Source of the DNA: Spirosoma fluviale
GTDB taxonomy: Bacteria > Bacteroidota > Bacteroidia > Cytophagales > Flexibacteraceae
Length of the DNA: 35,106 nucleotides
Reading direction: 5' to 3'
Assembly (NCBI GenBank): GCA_945883425.1
Contig: CAMCXM010000019.1
Span: 1-35,106 of the forward strand
In this document: one piece after another, positions 16,558 to 24,052 of the stretch
Position numbering within the stretch: position 1 is the stretch's first letter
Layout of the letters: every line of letters begins with the position of its first letter
Made by a program: the position numbers and the translations under genes
The notes under the pieces: generated by a model
Database searches by the model: none
Told to the model about the DNA's origin: nothing
The model's input: the letters and a program-made list of their open reading frames with translations, nothing else

Positions 16558-17772
16558 ATGAAACACGAAATCATCGCCAGACCGATTTATCTGGAACGGA
16601 TAAAACCATTTATAAATAAGCAGATAATCAAAGTATTGGTGGGTCAGCGGCGGATCGGAAAGAGTTATGTTTTGCTTCAAAGTATGGAATATCTAAAGCA
16701 AACCATTCCGAATGCCAACCTCATCCGCATCGATATGGAGTTAGAGGAATTCAGACATCTTCGGTTGGGATCAGAATTGTACACCTACATCAAAACCCAA
16801 TTGAATCCCTCAGTACCAAATTTTCTGTTTATTGATGAAATACAGGAGGTTGACGGTTTCGAAAATGCCATCCGAAGTCTTCACAATGAAAATGAAACCG
16901 ATATTTATATTACGGGCAGCAACGCGAAAATGCTGTCAGGGGAGCTGGCTTCCACTCTGTCAGGAAGGTATATTCAAATCGATATACATGGACTCAGCTA
17001 TGAAGAATTTTTGAGATTTCATGCAATTGAAAACAACCAGAATAGTCTGGCTTCTTATTTGACTATCGGAGGTATGCCCTACCTGCGGCATTTGGGAACT
17101 GAACAGGATGTTGTATTCGAGTATTTACGAAATGTATATTCGACTATTCTTTTGAAAGATGTTGTCGCCAGAGAGGGTATTCGAAATGTATCCTTTCTGG
17201 AGAACCTTGTTGCCTTTCTTTCTGATAACGTTGGCAGCCTTGTCTCGGCCCAGAACATTGCCCGTTTTTTGAAGAGCCAGCATATTACGATTCCGGTGCC
17301 GACCATCATCAGCTATATTCAGGCCATCGCAAATTCGTACTTCTTCCACAAGGTCCAGCGGGCGGATGTAAATGGCCTCAAAATATTTGAAGTGGGTGAG
17401 AAGTACTTCTTTGAAGACATTGGACTTCGCAATTGCATCCGCTCTTTTGGGTTCGGAAAGGACATCAATAAACTCATGGAAAATGTGATCTATCTGCATC
17501 TGGTCCGCCATCAGTATAAAGTCTTTGTCGGAAAACATGGCGACAAGGAAATTGATTTTGTAGCCGAAAAGAATGGCGAGCGGATTTTTGTCCAGGCTGC
17601 CTACATGCTTCAGGATGAGGCGACAATAAAAAGGGAGTTTGGAAATCTCCTTTCTATCCCGGATAACTTCCCCAAATACGTAGTTACAATGGATCCCATT
17701 CAGGTGAATGCCACATATCAGGGCATTAAGCAGCTGCCTCTCAGCCAGTTTTTATTAATGACGGAGTTTTAA
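16558..17772 (+). CDS. AAA ATPase with DUF4143 domain
   Basis: The 404-residue protein has an N-terminal P-loop ATPase and a C-terminal DUF4143 nuclease-like domain. Motifs are VLVGQRRIGKSYVL (Walker A, about residues 26-39), FLFIDEIQEVDGFENAIRSL (Walker B), YITGSNAKMLSGELASTLSG (sensor), the HGLSYEEFL segment, and the C-terminal KVFVGKHGDKEIDFVAEKNG, which resembles a PD-(D/E)xK core (D, E-x-K variant). I chose ATG 16558, which has AGAAGGA 8 bp upstream and gives the family's usual start; ATG 16486 would add 24 residues and lie upstream of the promoter. These ATPases are common in multiple copies in Bacteroidota genomes and their function is unproven. The gene stands alone behind a terminator and an operator-like region. 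Confidence 0.9.
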   Translation: MKHEIIARPIYLERIKPFINKQIIKVLVGQRRIGKSYVLLQSMEYLKQTIPNANLIRIDMELEEFRHLRLGSELYTYIKTQLNPSVPNFLFIDEIQEVDGFENAIRSLHNENETDIYITGSNAKMLSGELASTLSGRYIQIDIHGLSYEEFLRFHAIENNQNSLASYLTIGGMPYLRHLGTEQDVVFEYLRNVYSTILLKDVVAREGIRNVSFLENLVAFLSDNVGSLVSAQNIARFLKSQHITIPVPTIISYIQAIANSYFFHKVQRADVNGLKIFEVGEKYFFEDIGLRNCIRSFGFGKDINKLMENVIYLHLVRHQYKVFVGKHGDKEIDFVAEKNGERIFVQAAYMLQDEATIKREFGNLLSIPDNFPKYVVTMDPIQVNATYQGIKQLPLSQFLLMTEF

Positions 17773-17937
17773 TCTCATTACATTGGTTAATCACATTCTC
17801 CTTCTCCGAAATTTTTACATTCTGCCCTTTTCAATTCCAAGCCCAACAAATCATTCAGGCGATCTTTCAAAATAATTGAAATATTTTCACGCACCCTTCA
17901 AGCGAATCCTGAACAACCGGAGTCTTCCTTTTGTAAC

Positions 17938-18075
17938 ATGAAACGATTTCACACCCTTATCGGATTTATCCTCCTGACATGGATTCTGTCCCGCACCCGG
18001 ATTACGGAGCAACAGCAATCGAAGGTGCCGTTTGAAGAAATAGGTTTCCATGTGATACCGTCCTTCTATTGTTAA
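17938..18075 (+). CDS. Possible 45-residue small protein in the gap before the methyltransferase
   Basis: An ATG frame encodes a positively charged start followed by a hydrophobic run (MKRFHTLIGFILLTWILS) and a polar tail ending in Cys, which could be a small membrane or exported peptide. There is no good ribosome binding site and no recognised family. The rest of the 17773-18118 gap holds nothing I can identify. Chance remains likely. Confidence 0.25.
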   Translation: MKRFHTLIGFILLTWILSRTRITEQQQSKVPFEEIGFHVIPSFYC

Positions 18076-18118
18076 TCTCAATTGAAAATGGTTTGTTGCC
18101 TGCTGAGTTTCCATTTTC

Positions 18119-18874
18119 ATGAATCTTTCCGGCTTTTTCAAAACCAAACCCGCTGAGCTGTCTGCCGAACAAAAGGAACAGGCAGAAGCCGAGAATTTCC
18201 TTTCAAAGAATGTAAGGCACTATCTTCCCTCCTATCTTTTGTCGCTTGACGACGAACCCTTTCAACCCAGTACACGACTGATCGAAATTGCTCTGGAAGC
18301 GAGCCGGAAAGCCTTTTCTCTGGACCTCAGTTCGGTGGCCAAACCGTTTTACAAAGAATTGCAGGTTTTTATGAACACCTATCCGGGCGAACACTACCGG
18401 TTGCTGGCTGCATTGATGCAGGTTCTTCAACCCAAAACGGTTATCGAGATCGGAACCTACCAGGGTGCAGGTTGCATGGCCATGAAATCGGCTCTTCCGG
18501 AAGGCTCCCGGATTTACACCTACGACATCATTCCCTTTGATCAGATACCGGGCTGCGGACTGACAGCATCTGATTTTGACGAGAAAATGGAACAGCGCAT
18601 TGTTGATCTCTCCGACCCCAAACAGGCCGAATCTCAGATGGATATACTGGAAAATGCGGATTTCATCTTTGCCGACGCAGCCAAGGACGGTGTCATGGAA
18701 AGACAATTCATCGCATTATTTGATCGGATCAGATTCAAAAAGCCGCCCATCATCATGTTCGACGACATCCGCTTTGTGAATATGACGCAGATCTGGCGGG
18801 AAATCCGTCACCCCAAGCTGGACGTATCCTCGTTCGGGCATTGGTCCGGCACCGGACTGGTGGAGTGGGTGTAA
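18119..18874 (+). CDS. Class I SAM-dependent methyltransferase
   Basis: The 251-residue protein has the Rossmann methyltransferase signature: motif I VIEIGTYQGAGCM (about 107-119), an acidic residue after the second strand in IYTYDIIPFDQ, and a later strand ENADFIFADAAKDG followed by IIMFDDIR. This resembles the Methyltransf_24/CmcI-like group of O-methyltransferases, in which the Asp-rich strand may bind a metal. The substrate cannot be inferred. It has no signal peptide, is not clearly in an operon and seems intact. The start ATG at 18119 is the first in frame. Confidence 0.85.
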   Translation: MNLSGFFKTKPAELSAEQKEQAEAENFLSKNVRHYLPSYLLSLDDEPFQPSTRLIEIALEASRKAFSLDLSSVAKPFYKELQVFMNTYPGEHYRLLAALMQVLQPKTVIEIGTYQGAGCMAMKSALPEGSRIYTYDIIPFDQIPGCGLTASDFDEKMEQRIVDLSDPKQAESQMDILENADFIFADAAKDGVMERQFIALFDRIRFKKPPIIMFDDIRFVNMTQIWREIRHPKLDVSSFGHWSGTGLVEWV

Positions 18875-18974
18875 ATCCCTTTCAGTATTAAGTCAGGATG
18901 ATTTCCTGAAAAAAGTATCACAGGATTCGCACTTTCTCAGGAAGATGGTTGTCTACCAATAAATCCCATTTCCT

Positions 18975-19175
18975 ATGACAATTTCCATTCCCAAGCCCTT
19001 CTCAGAAAACCGGGCTCAGATGCGGCCTGATGAGAAAGACCGGTTTTGTTCAAGATGTGCACATTCGGTCCGTGATTTTTCTCATCGGACTTTTATGGAA
19101 GATCTTATCATTTCTAATGAAGGAAACCGGAATGAAAAGCGTCAGTTGACTTTTTGGTTGAAGGCGATAACCTGA
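18975..19175 (+). CDS. Truncated N-terminal fragment of an IPxPCxExW-type Bacteroidota protein
   Basis: The 66-residue frame begins MTISIPKPFSENRAQMRPDE, then KDRFCSRCAHSVRDFS. This mirrors the conserved N-terminus of many Bacteroidota proteins, (I)xIPxPCxExWxxMxPxExGRFCxxCxKxVxDFS, which is normally followed by a TonB-type energy-transducer or carboxypeptidase-like domain. Here the first Cys is Phe, the Trp is Arg, and the sequence ends shortly after the motif at TGA with no downstream domain. The CxxC pair is retained. I judge it a decayed, truncated copy rather than a working gene. Confidence 0.5.
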   Translation: MTISIPKPFSENRAQMRPDEKDRFCSRCAHSVRDFSHRTFMEDLIISNEGNRNEKRQLTFWLKAIT

Positions 19176-19198
19176 TATTTTAGCAGAAATTTTACACA

Positions 19199-19423
19199 AT
19201 GGGAGTTTCAGATTTAAAAGCCAATATTCATTTGATGGTTGACGAAATTGAAAACGAATCGATTCTGCAAACCCTATTTGAATTCTTGTCAGGCAGGAAA
19301 AACAACGGCCAGAGTTCGTTCTGGCAAGGACTTATTGATGCACAGAGGCAAGAAATTCTACTGGCTTTTGATGAATCTGAAAAAGATGAAAACCTGATCG
19401 AAAAAGGCCAGCTCTTTTCTTAG
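19199..19423 (+). CDS. Small antitoxin-like protein without a visible toxin
   Basis: The 74-residue protein (MGVSDLKANIHLMVDEIEN, ILQTLFEFLSG, FWQGLIDAQRQEILLAFDE, then a charged tail) resembles the short helical antitoxin-type proteins that precede RelE-like toxins in Bacteroidota. They share an LKxxIHxxVDxIxxxxxL start and a segment like LxxxxRxEIxxAxxE. No toxin frame follows in the 100 bp before the GreA-like gene, so it would be an orphan. The family assignment is by pattern only. Confidence 0.5.
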   Translation: MGVSDLKANIHLMVDEIENESILQTLFEFLSGRKNNGQSSFWQGLIDAQRQEILLAFDESEKDENLIEKGQLFS

Positions 19424-19523
19424 GAAAACCTTTCTCCCATTCCTCACCAAAATTCCATTACATTGTTGGTCCATGATGAGATCCGGTCGCGACCTGACGG
19501 GACATCCATTTAACTGAAAACCT

Positions 19524-19979
19524 TTGGCACATCTCAAAGTCCTTGTTCTGGCCGCCGTTCGTACGGTTCTGGAAAGTCGCATTACGCTCGCCCGCACGGC
19601 GATGGAAGAAGCACAGGCGGCAGCCAATTCCGAGGAAAAAAGTTCGGCCGGCGATAAGTACGAAACCTCCCGGGCCATGAGCCAGAACCAGCGGGATCTC
19701 AACGCCCGGCAACTGCTCGAAGCCCGCAATGCCCTGCACAATCTGGAACTCTGCGAAGGGAATGGTCCGTTTAAAAAGGCGTTTCCCGGAGCCCTGATCC
19801 GCACAACCGATATGCTCTATTTCATGGGACCCGGACTCGGAAAACTCACGTTGGAGGACGGTACCGTTTTCATCTCCATGTCGGCCCAGGCGCCGATGGG
19901 CCAGTTGCTTCAGGGCAAAAAGGTGGGCGACAAATTCCTGTTTCAGGGAAAGAAGGGGGAGATTCTGGAGATTTCGTAG
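19524..19979 (+). CDS. GreA/GreB-like C-terminal domain protein
   Basis: The 151-residue protein has a helical N-terminal part with the conserved AMEEAQAAANSEEKSSAGDK segment, then YETSRAMSQNQRDLNARQL. The C-terminal part is a small beta domain (LEDGTVFISMSAQAPMGQLL, QGKKVGDKFLFQGKKGEI) resembling the GreA/B C-terminal, FKBP-like domain. This Bacteroidota family is often annotated as 3-oxoacyl-ACP synthase by transfer error. It has no ketosynthase motif and is better viewed as a possible RNA-polymerase secondary-channel or related factor. No ATG is available; TTG at 19524 is the first start after an in-frame TGA. It converges on rho and shares a terminator region with it. Confidence 0.8.
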   Translation: MAHLKVLVLAAVRTVLESRITLARTAMEEAQAAANSEEKSSAGDKYETSRAMSQNQRDLNARQLLEARNALHNLELCEGNGPFKKAFPGALIRTTDMLYFMGPGLGKLTLEDGTVFISMSAQAPMGQLLQGKKVGDKFLFQGKKGEILEIS

Positions 19980-20015
19980 GTTGGAATCCGGTCATATTTT
20001 TCAAACCACCCCAAA

Positions 20016-20043
20016 CAAAAAAGCCCCGCTTCTGGCAGGGCTT
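20016..20043 (-). terminator. Terminator between rho and the GreA-like gene, best oriented for rho
   Basis: On the minus strand a stem of AAGCCC/GGGGCTT type with an inner GC extension is followed by a run of T residues (TTTTTTG), 20 bp after the rho stop. The plus strand has a weaker T-rich tail (CTCTTTTA), so it may act for both converging genes. Confidence 0.75.
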
Positions 20044-20063
20044 CTCTTTTATTTCGTTTCGGA

Positions 20064-22016
20064 TTATCCGTTCATCGAAGACAGGAATTCCGCATTGCTC
20101 TTCGTGAATTTCATGCGGTCTTTCAGGAATTCCATGGCCTCGATTGAGTTCATGTCGTTCATGTGCTTCCGCAGAATCCAGATGCGTTGCAGTTCTTCTT
20201 TGTCCATCAGCAAATCCTCGCGACGTGTTCCGGATGCCGGCACATCGATGGCTGGGTACACCCGCTTGTTGGCCAGTTTCCGGTCGAGCTGAAGCTCCAT
20301 GTTTCCGGTTCCTTTGAATTCTTCGAAGATTACCTCGTCCATTTTCGAACCGGTGTCGATCAGAGCGGTGGCGATGATGGTCAGACTTCCACCATTTTCC
20401 ACATTCCGGGCCGCTCCGAAGAAACGTTTTGGTTTGTGCAAGGCGTTGGCATCCACACCACCCGAAAGGATCTTTCCGGAGGACGGAATCACGGTATTGT
20501 ATGCACGGGCAAGGCGGGTGATGGAATCGAGCAAAATCACCACATCGTGTCCGCATTCTACCAGACGCTTGGCTTTTTCGAGAGCGATGGTGGCCACTTT
20601 TACATGACGCTCGGCCTGCTCATCGAACGTAGAAGCAATCACTTCCGCTTTCACACTGCGCTGCATGTCGGTCACCTCTTCCGGACGCTCATCGATCAAC
20701 AGAACGATCAGAAATACTTCCGGGTGATTTTTCGAAATGGAGTTCGCAATTTCTTTCAACAACACTGTTTTACCGGTTTTCGGCTGAGCCACAATCATAC
20801 CCCTTTGTCCTTTACCAATCGGTGCGAACAAATCGAGGATACGGGTGGATAGCTGATCGGAAGTCGTGCTCAGATTGAGACGCTCGTCCGGGAACAGCGG
20901 AGTGAGATATTCAAACGGAACCCGGTCGCGGATTTCGTCGGTTGTTTTTCCATTGATGGTTTCGACCTTGAGAAGTGCGAAGTATTTCTCGCCTTCTTTT
21001 GGTGCACGGATTTGACCAATGACGGTATCGCCCGTTTTCAAACCAAATAATTTGATCTGCGTTGGCGAAACATACACATCATCCGGACTGGCGAGGTAGT
21101 TGTATTCCGGAGACCGCAAAAAGCCGTAGCCTTCGTTGGTAATTTCCAGAACACCCATGTTGGTAACCACACCATCAAAATCGCGGAAGTTGATGTCTTG
21201 TCTTTTCGGACGGTACTGCGGAGTTCCGTCCGCACTTTCGGTACGTTCCGGTTGTGGCGGAGGTGCTACATTTCCACGTTCCGGACGGGTGTAACGCTCG
21301 GTTCGGTCCTGCTGGGTGCGATCCTGTGGATTTCTGTCCTGTGGGTTCCTGTCCTGCGGATTGCGATCCTGCGGGTTTCTGTCCTGCGGATTACGATCCT
21401 GTGAAAAGCGATCGTTTCTGTCATTTCTGTCGTTGCGATCATTCCGGTCGTTTCTGTCATTTCGTGAGAAACGGTCGTTGCGCTGACGGAATTCCTGGTT
21501 GGGTGCGACAGGCGGAGCAGTGGATTCAGCCGGAGCATCGGAACCGGCGGCCGCTTCTGCAACCGGAGCCGGAGCTGCCGGAGCCGGATCCATGAAAGAA
21601 CCCATGATCTGGTCGATGTCCATTTTGAAATCCTTCAGGATGTCTTCAGCTTTGGCCTGAATGCTCTTTTCTCTTGGAGCTGGCGCTGGCAAAGGAGCTG
21701 GCGCTTCCACTTTTGGAGCGGGCGCCGGTTCGGCAGATTCTTCGATTGGCGGACCATCAAATTCCAGGCCTGGCTGTTCATCGGATCCAAGAGCACTTTT
21801 CTTCAGACGAGGACGGCGCCGTCCGTTATCAGAACCGCCTGAAGAAGAGCCGGTTGTTGTCTCTGGTGCTGCCACTTTTGGAGCCGACTGGGCTTCCATA
21901 ATGCCTTTTACCAGTTCATCCTTGCTTAGTTTTTTGAAGTTTTTGACTCCGGCCTTTTCGGCTATTTCTTTCAACTCGGAGCTTAGATAGTTTTTTAAAT
22001 CTTCAGCTGTATGCAT
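20064..22016 (-). CDS. rho: Transcription termination factor Rho with long disordered insert
   Basis: The 650-residue Rho hexameric RNA helicase is far longer than the 419 residues of E. coli Rho. Residues 1-40 form the Rho_N helical domain ([34 protein letters not shown]). Residues about 45-265 are low-complexity, Pro/Ala then Arg/Asp/Asn/Gln rich, with tandem NDR and QDRNP repeats. The RNA-binding cold-shock-like domain follows ([39 protein letters not shown]). The ATPase has Walker [14 protein letters not shown] (about 410), Walker [17 protein letters not shown], and [11 protein letters not shown] with [10 protein letters not shown] near the C-terminus. Long disordered inserts are typical of Bacteroidota Rho, and in Bacteroides thetaiotaomicron such a region is reported to drive phase separation. 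ATG 22016 is chosen over the TTG one codon earlier. Confidence 0.97.
   Translation of the reverse strand: MHTAEDLKNYLSSELKEIAEKAGVKNFKKLSKDELVKGIMEAQSAPKVAAPETTTGSSSGGSDNGRRRPRLKKSALGSDEQPGLEFDGPPIEESAEPAPAPKVEAPAPLPAPAPREKSIQAKAEDILKDFKMDIDQIMGSFMDPAPAAPAPVAEAAAGSDAPAESTAPPVAPNQEFRQRNDRFSRNDRNDRNDRNDRNDRNDRFSQDRNPQDRNPQDRNPQDRNPQDRNPQDRTQQDRTERYTRPERGNVAPPPQPERTESADGTPQYRPKRQDINFRDFDGVVTNMGVLEITNEGYGFLRSPEYNYLASPDDVYVSPTQIKLFGLKTGDTVIGQIRAPKEGEKYFALLKVETINGKTTDEIRDRVPFEYLTPLFPDERLNLSTTSDQLSTRILDLFAPIGKGQRGMIVAQPKTGKTVLLKEIANSISKNHPEVFLIVLLIDERPEEVTDMQRSVKAEVIASTFDEQAERHVKVATIALEKAKRLVECGHDVVILLDSITRLARAYNTVIPSSGKILSGGVDANALHKPKRFFGAARNVENGGSLTIIATALIDTGSKMDEVIFEEFKGTGNMELQLDRKLANKRVYPAIDVPASGTRREDLLMDKEELQRIWILRKHMNDMNSIEAMEFLKDRMKFTKSNAEFLSSMNG
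21305..21470 (-). repeat. In-frame tandem repeats encoding NDR and QDRNP units in rho
   Basis: Two adjacent coding minisatellites are visible. Over 21305-21403 there are about six or seven 15-bp units encoding QDRNP-type pentapeptides, and over about 21408-21470 there are 9-bp units encoding NDR tripeptides. Both preserve the reading frame and vary mostly at third codon positions. They lie in the disordered insert, not in the ATPase. Confidence 0.85.
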
Positions 22017-22204
22017 CAATGCAAGCGTATGGTTATAAGTAAAATCAGGAATTGAAGGGATCCCGTTTCAGAGGGAGTAGATCTTCAGAATTGAGGAAGT
22101 ATCCCGGAACGCAGAAGTGATGAAGTATCAAAGCGCTCCGTTTTAGAGTCGCAAGTATAAAGAAATTATTCGGGAAAACGGAAAAATTGACCCGGCAAGT
22201 TTTT

Positions 22205-23320
22205 TTACTGTGGTGCTTCTTCCTTTTTTCGAAAGCTTCTTACCAGAATAAAAATCCCGACCAGAACCATCGGAATGCTCAGATTCTGACCCATGTTAAA
22301 GGTCAGTCCGGATTCGAAAGCCACCTGATTTTCTTTCAGGAATTCATAAAAAAACCGGAGCGTGAACAGCACTATCACAAAGACAGAGAAGATTCTTCCT
22401 TCCTGCACCTTTCCCACATTCCGATTCCAGTACCGGTACATCAGCACAAACAGAATCAAACAGGAAATGGCTTCATAAATCATGGCCGGATGACGCAACA
22501 ACCCAAACAACCGAAGCTGAAGTGTCTTTCTTCCTTTCTCATCAAAACCACTTTTTACCTGAGCGAGTTGAGGGTTGTAGTACAACTGTTCTTCGTCTCC
22601 GTTTGAAGCTTTTATCATCGACGGAATGGAACTTTGAAGGAAAGCCTGCTCCGAACTTCCCGGCATACGGTCACGAACAAAAACCAAATCCACGTGAATG
22701 GGAGCATACACTTTGCCATCAATCGTAGTATCTGCGGCATGGGATTTTGAAAAGGAAATGTGTTCGATGCGTTCCCCTTCATAGGTTTTCAAGGTGTTCT
22801 GAAAAGGTTCCACAAATACCATCGACCAGGGATGATTGCCTGGTTTTCCAAGAATCTCCGAATTCATCAGGTTGCCGGTCCGGATAAACATTCCACCCAG
22901 TGCCACCACAATCACAATCCGGTCGAGAATCCAGAGCCATGACTGATCAGGACGGTTTCGTGAATACAACCACATGGCGAAAATAATACCGACGGTAGCA
23001 CCGTGTGAAGCGAGTCCTCCTTCCCAGACTTTCAGTATGGAAATGGGATCGTTGAGATAAATTTCCGGCTGGTAGAAAAGGCAATGGCCCAGTCGTGCGC
23101 CAATGATGGTGGCCCCAATCATATAATAGGTAAGGGCATCCACATCTTTTTCCGACTTGCCTTCTGCCTTAAATATCTTCGTAATGAAATACTGGCCAAA
23201 CAAAAACGCAGCAGCAAACATCAGTCCATACCAACGGAGAGGAATCGAACTGTCGGGGATAATTTCCGGCTGAACGTCCCAGATAATAAACGGCATCGAA
23301 GTCAGGATTTCAGCGAACAT
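22205..23320 (-). CDS. lgt: Prolipoprotein diacylglyceryl transferase
   Basis: Lgt transfers the diacylglyceryl group from phosphatidylglycerol to the lipobox Cys of prolipoproteins in the inner membrane, the first lipoprotein maturation step. Signs are IPLRWYGLMFAAAFLFGQY, the GGLASHGATVGII segment with the conserved His, the signature FIRTGNLMNSEILG (usual RxGNxxNxE), and LLRHPAMIYEAISCLILF in the C-terminal half. Several hydrophobic helices are present. The protein is 371 residues from ATG 23320, longer than E. coli Lgt (about 291). The extra material is a polar insert of about 90 residues after the signature, as seen in other Bacteroidota. Frame extension to 23398 would add non-conserved residues. 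Lipoproteins in this window (859-2235, 26482-29067) would be its substrates. Confidence 0.95.
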   Translation of the reverse strand: MFAEILTSMPFIIWDVQPEIIPDSSIPLRWYGLMFAAAFLFGQYFITKIFKAEGKSEKDVDALTYYMIGATIIGARLGHCLFYQPEIYLNDPISILKVWEGGLASHGATVGIIFAMWLYSRNRPDQSWLWILDRIVIVVALGGMFIRTGNLMNSEILGKPGNHPWSMVFVEPFQNTLKTYEGERIEHISFSKSHAADTTIDGKVYAPIHVDLVFVRDRMPGSSEQAFLQSSIPSMIKASNGDEEQLYYNPQLAQVKSGFDEKGRKTLQLRLFGLLRHPAMIYEAISCLILFVLMYRYWNRNVGKVQEGRIFSVFVIVLFTLRFFYEFLKENQVAFESGLTFNMGQNLSIPMVLVGIFILVRSFRKKEEAPQ

Positions 23321-23434
23321 AGTTTGGTGGATTTGCGGGCAAAATAAAGGGATTGATTCCTTGAAATCCCGGAGAATTTTTAAATGGATAAAATACATGG
23401 GTGTCCGGTGTATTTTTAAGAAATAGGATTCTCC

Positions 23435-23442
23435 TATCTTTG
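23435..23442 (+). promoter_or_regulatory. Putative minus-7 promoter element of tdk, implying a near-leaderless mRNA
   Basis: TATCTTTG matches TAnnTTTG exactly but ends only 7 nt before the tdk ATG. With the usual spacing for this element, transcription would start about 4 nt from the ATG. A minus-33 TTG is not clear. Confidence 0.45.
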
Positions 23443-23449
23443 GCCCCCT

Positions 23450-24052
23450 ATGTTTGTTGAGCCTCTGTTTTATCAGCCAAAAACATCTGACCAGAAAAAA
23501 GGAACCGGTTGGATTGAAGTTATCTGTGGATCAATGTTTTCCGGTAAAACTGAAGAGCTCATTCGCCGCCTCAACAGGGCCGTTCTGGCCAAACAGCAGG
23601 TGGAAATTTTCAAGCCGGCCATCGACCAGCGGTACCACGAAGAAAATATTGTGTCGCACAACGATAATTTTATCCGCTCCACCCCCGTTTCGGTGGCCAG
23701 CGAAATTCTGTTGCATGTGCACAAAGGTGAAGTAGTGGGGATCGACGAAGCCCAGTTTTTTGATGATTCCATTGTGGAAGTGTCGCAGAAACTGGCCGCA
23801 CAGGGAACCCGGGTGATCATCGCCGGACTCGACATGGATTACCTCGGCAAACCTTTTGGCCCGATGCCGTCCTTGATGGCGATTGCCGAATTTGTAACCA
23901 AGGTTCACGCTATATGTATGAAGTGTGGAGGCGTGGCCTCACATTCGTATCGTCTGGCAGATTCGGACTCCACCGTTTTACTCGGTTCACAGTCACAATA
24001 CGAAGCCCGCTGCCGGAGATGTTTCCACGAAACCCCAGCTACTACCATATGA
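23450..24052 (+). CDS. tdk: Thymidine kinase (type II)
   Basis: This 200-residue type II thymidine kinase phosphorylates thymidine to dTMP with ATP in the salvage pathway. Motifs are P-loop [11 protein letters not shown] (27-37), [12 protein letters not shown] (the DEAQFF catalytic segment), [20 protein letters not shown], the structural zinc cysteines C156/C159 (CMKC) and C188/C191 (CRRC), and the lasso region between them. Length is normal. Its stop TGA overlaps the porZ ATG (ATGA), so the two are probably co-translated. It diverges from lgt with 129 bp between starts. The start places the conserved [13 protein letters not shown] at the usual distance for Bacteroidota. Confidence 0.96.
   Translation: MFVEPLFYQPKTSDQKKGTGWIEVICGSMFSGKTEELIRRLNRAVLAKQQVEIFKPAIDQRYHEENIVSHNDNFIRSTPVSVASEILLHVHKGEVVGIDEAQFFDDSIVEVSQKLAAQGTRVIIAGLDMDYLGKPFGPMPSLMAIAEFVTKVHAICMKCGGVASHSYRLADSDSTVLLGSQSQYEARCRRCFHETPATTI

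Noticed and set aside
17887-18147. An 86-codon minus-strand frame in the gap after the DUF4143 ATPase
   Set aside because: It overlaps the methyltransferase start, is very basic and has no recognisable motif.
18892-18920. A short hairpin (TCAGGA/TCCTGA) after the methyltransferase as a terminator
   Set aside because: The stem is only 6 bp and is followed by A rather than T on the coding strand.
20163-20852. Long plus-strand frames opposite rho
   Set aside because: They are antisense shadows of a strongly conserved gene; the repetitive composition of rho also creates long open frames near 21200-21600.
23914-24048. An N-terminal extension of porZ into tdk
   Set aside because: The extension lies wholly within tdk and precedes a proper signal peptide starting at 24049.
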